This document shows, piece by piece, positions 59,446-64,000 of a stretch of DNA of 64,000 bases (the first letter of the stretch is position 1; each line of letters starts with the position of its first letter). The DNA is taken from contig OZ025719.1 in assembly GCA_964019335.1 (NCBI GenBank), positions 417,950 to 481,949 of the forward strand. The letters run 5' to 3'. The position numbers and the translations under genes are program-made. This stretch comes from Diplonema japonicum (Eukaryota; Euglenozoa; Diplonemea; Diplonemida; Diplonemidae). The notes below the pieces were generated by a model. That model ran no database searches. It saw only the letters and a program-made list of their open reading frames with translations, and was not told the DNA's origin.

Positions 59446-60447
59446 ATGAAAATGTGGTCCGCTATTATCATTGCGCTTTGTGGTGTGTCGATAGTGGCTG
59501 CAGAGGTACCCTTCGCGAACCCTGTGTTCTACACAAACAAAGAATGTACCGTGGTGGACCCGAAGGCGGCACTGTGGAGCTATGCTGCAAAGGACAAGGT
59601 TGCGGTGAAGCCGTTCGCAAAGCCGGGGGTGTGGTTGAGCGGACACACGATCGACGAGTGCCTGACGGACAGCAGCGTGTCGTACTCTGTGATGCTGAAA
59701 ATCGATGACGCGGCTTGCCCCGCAAAGGGAGACGAAGCCTTGCAGCTGTCGTACTGGAAGAACTCAAAGACGTGCGAGGGGGCGGCGGTTGTAACACCAC
59801 TAAAAGCAGACGTGTGCGTGCCGACGTCCCTGGGGTTTGCGAAGTTTGCGCCTTCTCTTACTGCGGAGGAGCTATGCACTGTGACGAACTATTTCACTGC
59901 GATGAAAACGGGTGGTGTTCGGACGCGTGGCTGGACTGGGGGCAAATGCGCAGCTAAACTACCTCTTGTGACACGTCTGACGACCCTCGGTGTGAAGGAC
60001 TGTGGAGCGCAGCCTGAGTGCATCGGGTGCTGTCAAGCGTTCGACGATGAAACATGTAAACCCAACAGGGACCCAAGCTACCTGGAGACGCTGAGGGCGT
60101 GCAATAAGGTGGCGAACGGATGGGAAGGGGCCCTCGTCACAAACGGTTACAATGACGCAAAGTGCACTTCTCAGAATAACAAGGACCCCGCGTCGAGGCT
60201 CAAGCTGCGTATCGGAACCTGCTCGACAGTAAAGGCTAGTGGGAACGAACTCTCTGTGATAGTAGACTTCGTGGCACCCCTGACCATGGACCTCTACTGC
60301 CAGTACGTGCAGCTCAGCGCGAACAAAAGCATCAATGGCTACCTTACCTGGGAGGCATTCAACAAGCGCGTGAACGCAGCCCCTGCAGCCCACCCTGTCT
60401 CCGCCCTTGCACTTGCCACACTTCTTGTTGCCGTGGTGCTATTTTAG
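59446..60447 (+). CDS. Cys-rich secreted or surface protein, 333 aa
   Basis: The N-terminus (MWSAIIIALCGVSIVAA) is a signal peptide. The mature region has 16 cysteines, spaced for disulfides, including CIGCC. The C-terminus is a hydrophobic stretch after a Pro/Ala spacer (HPVSALALATLLVAVVLF) without a cytosolic tail. This is the layout of a GPI-anchored surface protein. One internal N-glycosylation site (NKSI) is present. No family is recognised. ATG 59446 sits 3 nt after TTCCTTCAG (ends 59442). The frame upstream is open but contains no signal-like start. Confidence 0.72.
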   Translation: MKMWSAIIIALCGVSIVAAEVPFANPVFYTNKECTVVDPKAALWSYAAKDKVAVKPFAKPGVWLSGHTIDECLTDSSVSYSVMLKIDDAACPAKGDEALQLSYWKNSKTCEGAAVVTPLKADVCVPTSLGFAKFAPSLTAEELCTVTNYFTAMKTGGVRTRGWTGGKCAAKLPLVTRLTTLGVKDCGAQPECIGCCQAFDDETCKPNRDPSYLETLRACNKVANGWEGALVTNGYNDAKCTSQNNKDPASRLKLRIGTCSTVKASGNELSVIVDFVAPLTMDLYCQYVQLSANKSINGYLTWEAFNKRVNAAPAAHPVSALALATLLVAVVLF

Positions 60448-61461
60448 ATTTAGTCAACCGGTGGTTTAGTATCCGGGACTTGGAAATGGTCAATTGTTTA
60501 CTACCACTGTTGTTGTTTCTTTACAGCACCTGCATTGAAGTACTGTCTTAGAATGCGTAATAAATTCTCTTCCCTTTCTCAACAAAAAAATACATACATA
60601 AAATCAATACAATTGAAAAAAAAAATAGAACACCAATCCGTTTACTATTACTGTCTCTTATGATGGGGACTCATTTCATTCACCCATATATATTTACGTT
60701 CTCAACAAACCCCCGTTTGGGTTTGCGCTGTTCCTCCCGCTTCCTACCCTTTCTTTTTTCAGGTTCCCTTCAAAGACACCTTTTTTTCTTTATGATATAT
60801 ATTTGCGATGCTACCAATGTATGCCACCGACCTCTGCCGAAATGACGAAACCCACGTGCATGAATTAGCGTTTGTCACGTGAGCCCTCACAGGAGTTCGT
60901 TGCTGTGTTCTCCCATTTTGGCTTGGGGGGGGGGGGGGGGGTTAAACAACGTAAAACTTCAACCTTAAACAGATACACATTGAAGAAGAAGAACATGAAG
61001 CTGCTTTTTCGCTATGGGCGCCGGTGTGGCAAGCAATGGTGAACCAGACACGCATGACCGGAGGAAAGGTCGAAGAACGTGGAGCGGGACCATGCTTGGG
61101 CATCTGAGATAGGGACCCGCTGCACAACGAGCCATGCAAGGAACGGGAAGGGGATTGCAACACCGATGCTGAGTGCAAGGCCGGGCTGACTAACGGCCAG
61201 CAGGTGTAGACGTTTCATGACATAGCAGACTGCTGCGAGGGATCCGGTCCCACCTGTATTATTGCCACGAGAAACTTGAAACACCTGAGTGGACTCCACA
61301 GTGTTGGCGCACACCCCGCTCCTCTCGTCTTACGATGAGATAAAGCTAGGCCCAACTGTGCGGAAAGGAATGTTCAGCTTTTATTCTTTTATGTGTTATA
61401 TGACGTGTTTATGTATTATTTGCTCATCGATTTCTATGTATACCATGATACCAGAGTTTCA
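60448..61461. other. Intergenic region with an unresolved GC-rich block
   Basis: 60448-60940 is A/T-rich spacer with a G run (about 60925-60942). 60950-61330 has gene-like G+C content. On + a 44-codon open stretch includes EEEEHEAAFSLWAPVWQAMV but lacks an upstream ATG. On - a 100-codon frame (61314-61012) includes MKRLHLLAVSQPGLALSIGV and a membrane segment. Neither is convincing. It could be a small gene with unseen exons, a pseudogene or a structured RNA. Confidence 0.4.
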
Positions 61462-62454
61462 ATGAGATCGAATGCATTTCTATGTTTGATTGCATGCGCC
61501 AGTGGCTGCACCCCTATGTATGACCCAGGGACCCACTTCATCACTGCGCATGACGACGGGACGCTGGGCAATGACAGGCAGTTTCTGTTGATCGTACCAT
61601 CAGGCCTCTCTGTCGGCGTTCGTGTGCCTGCTGTTCTTGGGATTCACGGCTACAGCAGCAACCCATACTACTGGGGCACTTTGGTGTCTTTCGAGCAGAA
61701 TGTGCAACGCTATGGATGGTTGGGTGTGCTTCCATTCGGCACTGCGAAAGTAAACACCACTGTTTCTGACAACAGATGTTGCCCCGCTGGAGTTTCTGCA
61801 CAGGACTGCTACAAAGCTCTCGACAAGAGCAACCCTTGCAGCTTCAATGCGGGCGGCTGCTGTGCGGATGCTTCTGCAACGCAGGTGAAGGATGTTGCCT
61901 TTGCGCGCTACATTGCTAAGTGGCTTGTGGCTAATGTCTGCGCAGACGAGGGGAGCTTATTCGTTACAGGGTTCAGCAATGGTGGAATGATGGCTAACAG
62001 AATCGGGTGCGAGGCCTCTGACGTCTTCGCTGCTGTAGCACCTGTCGCTGGTGCAGTTGTACCATCTGCCGAATTCCCCTCCTGCCGACCTACTCATAAA
62101 ATATCCTGGATTTCTTACTGTGGTTCTCAAGACGATGTGTGTGACATGGGCGATGGCTTTCAGCGAACTGCGGGGATCTTTGGTCAAGCCAACCAATGCG
62201 TGAGCACAGAGGTGAACACCTACACGACTGCTACAACCACATGCAGCAGATACGCATGCTCCGGTGTAACAGTAGAGTGGTGCACTGTGCACGGTTTAAC
62301 GCACGAGTGGTCGGGCCATGAAAGGCCTGACACTCCACTGCCGCAGCCTGCAACTAATCCTGATTGTACCAGATACATTTTTGATAAGTTCTCGCTTTCT
62401 ATTGGAGCTAGGTCCCCTCAAAACAAGCTGAAAGCTAAGCTGCCCAACGCGTGA
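61462..62454 (+). CDS. Secreted PHB-depolymerase/feruloyl-esterase-like hydrolase, 330 aa
   Basis: An alpha/beta-hydrolase of the esterase_PHB (LpqC/CE1) type, which cleaves polyhydroxyalkanoate or plant-cell-wall esters. MRSNAFLCLIACASGC is a signal peptide; ATG 61462 follows TACCAG (ends 61454). VPAVLGIHGYSSNPYYWGTL holds the oxyanion region. GSLFVTGFSNGGMMANRIGC carries the nucleophile GxSNGG (Ser near 172), followed by AAVAPVAG. YCGSQDDVCDMGDG probably provides the acid, and VHGLTHEWSGH the His. The large number of cysteines fits secretion. Relatives are common in bacteria and fungi, so lateral transfer is possible. An upstream in-frame leader is hydrophobic but lacks an acceptor. Confidence 0.85.
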   Translation: MRSNAFLCLIACASGCTPMYDPGTHFITAHDDGTLGNDRQFLLIVPSGLSVGVRVPAVLGIHGYSSNPYYWGTLVSFEQNVQRYGWLGVLPFGTAKVNTTVSDNRCCPAGVSAQDCYKALDKSNPCSFNAGGCCADASATQVKDVAFARYIAKWLVANVCADEGSLFVTGFSNGGMMANRIGCEASDVFAAVAPVAGAVVPSAEFPSCRPTHKISWISYCGSQDDVCDMGDGFQRTAGIFGQANQCVSTEVNTYTTATTTCSRYACSGVTVEWCTVHGLTHEWSGHERPDTPLPQPATNPDCTRYIFDKFSLSIGARSPQNKLKAKLPNA

Positions 62455-62534
62455 TGTTTCACCATTTTTTGTTTTTTATCCCTCACGTCTTTAATTTCAC
62501 ATTAGCTGTGGACAAATAAAACCACTGCAGGCCA

Positions 62535-63215
62535 ATGGCACTAGCAACCGATGAAGATCTAAAGAACTGCGACTATAGCAGAGATGTGTATTTGGAAGAC
62601 GAAATGGAGCTGAAGAAGGCCTTCGCACCCGACACGTTCACAGCGAACTTTGCCAGAACGTATGAGAACGGGAAGCTGAAGTTCAGCAATGGAGATTTGG
62701 AAGTTGGCTGCGAGGCACCAGATGTGGATGTATGGTGTGTGAAAAGTGATTACAAGAAGCAAGTGCGGCTGCTTGAGCCACTTTCTGGGGGGAAGCAGTT
62801 TATGATCCTCGACTTTGGTTCGTTCAGCTGACGACCCTGGAGGGAGAAGCTTTCTCAAATGGCGAAGATCGCCGAGAACTTCTCTCAGTACGTGGTGCAC
62901 CACAAGGTGTACGTTTCGGAGGCACACCCTGTCGACGGCTGGGCGATGTACGCAGACATTGACTATAAGCAGCCCAAGACACTCGATGAGCGCCTGGCGC
63001 TGGCATGCAATGTGAAGAAGCTATTGGCTGACGACGACCTTGTCGTCGATAATATGGACAACGAGGCGGAGATGAAGTACTCTGCACACCCCGAGCGTCT
63101 GTACGTGATCGATCAAAACAGGAAGATCGTATACAAAAGTGGCATGGGACCTGAAGGCTACAAACCGAAAGAGCTCGCTTCCTGGTTATGGGAGTACTGT
63201 TTTATTGAGAATTAA
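62535..63215 (+). CDS. Iodothyronine-deiodinase-like selenoprotein, 226 aa, in-frame TGA = Sec
   Basis: A thioredoxin-fold selenoprotein of the deiodinase family. The frame is interrupted by one TGA at 62829-62831 (codon 99) and continues in the same phase to TAA. The peptide reads LDFGSFS-U-RPW, matching the deiodinase site NFGS(C/T)x-U-PP. Downstream, KVYVSEAHPVDGWAMYADID matches the family 'YIEEAHASDGWA' block; DLVVDNMDNEAE and AHPERLYVIDQNRKIVYKSG match further conserved blocks. Conservation on both sides of the TGA means it is read as selenocysteine. Protist homologues probably act as general reductases or dehalogenases rather than on thyroid hormone. The start follows CACTGCAG (ends 62530). 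A SECIS element should lie in the 3' UTR, but I could not assign it. Confidence 0.92.
62829..62831 (+). other. Selenocysteine codon (TGA)
   Basis: In-frame TGA at the position of the catalytic selenocysteine of deiodinases, between GSFS and RPW. Confidence 0.92.
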
Positions 63216-63361
63216 TCGAGACAAGGTTTCTGATGTTTTTTTCTTTTTTCTTTTTTTCCATATTTTCGTTTCATTTGTCGGATCGTTTCGGAAATCTTTT
63301 TCTTTATCCCTGTAGCATTACATTCCAGTACTCTAACAAGAGTTTTCACTTGTGTTCTACA

Positions 63362-63484
63362 GGTGGCGGTATTTACCGTCACAGCAGTTTTTCCATCGAC
63401 AATTTTATCCGTTTGTTTTGCTTACTTGCTCCTGCTGTATGATTAACAGCAGGAAGTCCTCCAGGATAGGACCCCTGGAGCACT
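63362..63484 (+). promoter_or_regulatory. Cluster of hairpins in the selenoprotein 3' flank
   Basis: Three strong stems are visible: GTGGCGGT/ACCGTCAC (63363-63382), CCTGCTGT/ACAGCAGG (about 63431-63453) with ATGATTA in the loop, and CTCCAGG/CCTGGAG (about 63459-63480). They lie 150-270 nt after the stop codon, where a SECIS element is expected. None shows the full SECIS layout (UGA/GA quartet, helix II of 11-14 bp, AA in the apical loop), so this is only a candidate region. Confidence 0.35.
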
Positions 63485-63688
63485 GAGCTTTGATACCCTT
63501 CTGACTTATATTAACTACGGTTGGAAGCGGCTGTCTTTCTAGTTAGGTTTATGTGACGCACACAGCTAATACCGCCTTGATGTGGTGAGCAGCGTGCTGA
63601 TTTCCTGTGCTATGATGGCTGCTGTTACCTTTGTTAGTTATATACTATTTTTGAATAACGTGTGGCAGTCTACTTATCACCACAGGTC

Positions 63689-64000
63689 ATGGAGTGTGCA
63701 TTGTGTTTCGAGTGCTACGCTGTTTCGGGTGAGACGTGTCCTTATTCCCTGCCATGTGGTCACACTTACTGTTACACTTGTTTGACGAAGTTGCATCCGC
63801 TTAAGTGCCCACAGCGATGTGCTTCTGCAGGCTTGGAACTGTCGAAGCTGACGAAGAACTTTGGGCTGATCGAACACATGGAGAGCGTGATGAGGCAGCC
63901 CGTGCACGTTGACCCCCATGCCAAAATGGTGATGGATCGAATGAAAGTGCAGATCTATCAATTGCCATATTCATCTGTTGTCAAGATTAAACCAGCATGG
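63689..64000 (+). CDS. RING-finger protein (3' partial)
   Basis: ATG 63689 follows ATCACCACAG (ends 63685) and the frame stays open to the window end. The first 45 residues form a RING finger: CALCFECYAVSGETC..., CGHTYCYTC and CPQRC (C-x2-C-x15-C-x-H-x2-C-x2-C-x8-C-x3-C), preceding a helical region (GLELSKLTKNFGLIEHMESV). An N-terminal RING with following helices is typical of TRIM-like or RNF-type E3 ubiquitin ligases. The 3' end is beyond the window, and an upstream exon cannot be ruled out. Confidence 0.8.
   Translation, partial: MECALCFECYAVSGETCPYSLPCGHTYCYTCLTKLHPLKCPQRCASAGLELSKLTKNFGLIEHMESVMRQPVHVDPHAKMVMDRMKVQIYQLPYSSVVKIKPAW

Noticed and set aside
1-64000. tRNA genes and CRISPR arrays
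   Set aside because: No B-box-like GGTTCGANTC context with cloverleaf pairing was seen, and no regularly spaced short repeats; the genome is eukaryotic.

Overview
The window is nuclear DNA from a microbial eukaryote, probably a free-living protist. It carries an IP3-receptor-type calcium channel, Sec16, a bromodomain/MRG protein, a PARP-type enzyme, cathepsin Z, a 5S rRNA gene and spliceosomal introns. No gene identifies the species. The 5S gene has a helix/loop sequence that to my eye is closest to Discoba/Euglenozoa, and every confidently called gene lies on the + strand. Almost every start codon follows a YAG splice acceptor by 2-30 nt. Together these suggest co-directional, possibly polycistronic, genes whose mRNAs receive a spliced leader. 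That is inference: no SL RNA gene was found.

Layout. 1-15.4 kb: end of SEC16, a helical-repeat protein, two large proteins sharing one module, an MFS transporter between them, a saccharopine-dehydrogenase-like oxidoreductase, a bromodomain-MRG protein and one small ORF. 15.4-20.0 kb: gene-poor, homopolymer-rich DNA with palindromes, fold-backs and a tyrosine-recombinase-like fragment. 20.0-28.7 kb: TMEM143/DUF3754, a C2H2 zinc-finger protein, 5S rRNA, a Cys-rich membrane protein, an Mpv17-like protein, a five-exon coiled-coil protein, a membrane protein and a small basic protein. 28.7-38.3 kb: PARP-like protein, NADH-cytochrome b5 reductase, a nested transposon remnant, a coiled-coil protein, a CCCH protein and a polytopic membrane protein. 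38.9-45.4 kb: threonine dehydrogenase, a divergent small GTPase, prenylcysteine oxidase-like protein and a small membrane protein. 45.5-53.5 kb: a 2620-residue IP3-receptor-like channel. 53.6-64.0 kb: a 54-aa protein, serine carboxypeptidase, two paralogous membrane proteins around a thioredoxin-like gene, cathepsin Z, a Cys-rich surface protein, a secreted esterase, an iodothyronine-deiodinase-like selenoprotein with an in-frame TGA, and the start of a RING protein.

I reconstructed 23 introns by joining reading frames. They are 31-53 bp long, 17 begin GTATG, all end AG, and many lie near the 3' end of the coding sequence. Intergenic DNA is rich in A/T homopolymers. The genes do not form a single pathway: they cover ER and secretory function (Sec16, carboxypeptidase, cathepsin, prenylcysteine oxidase, channel), redox metabolism, chromatin and cytoskeleton-like coiled-coil proteins.
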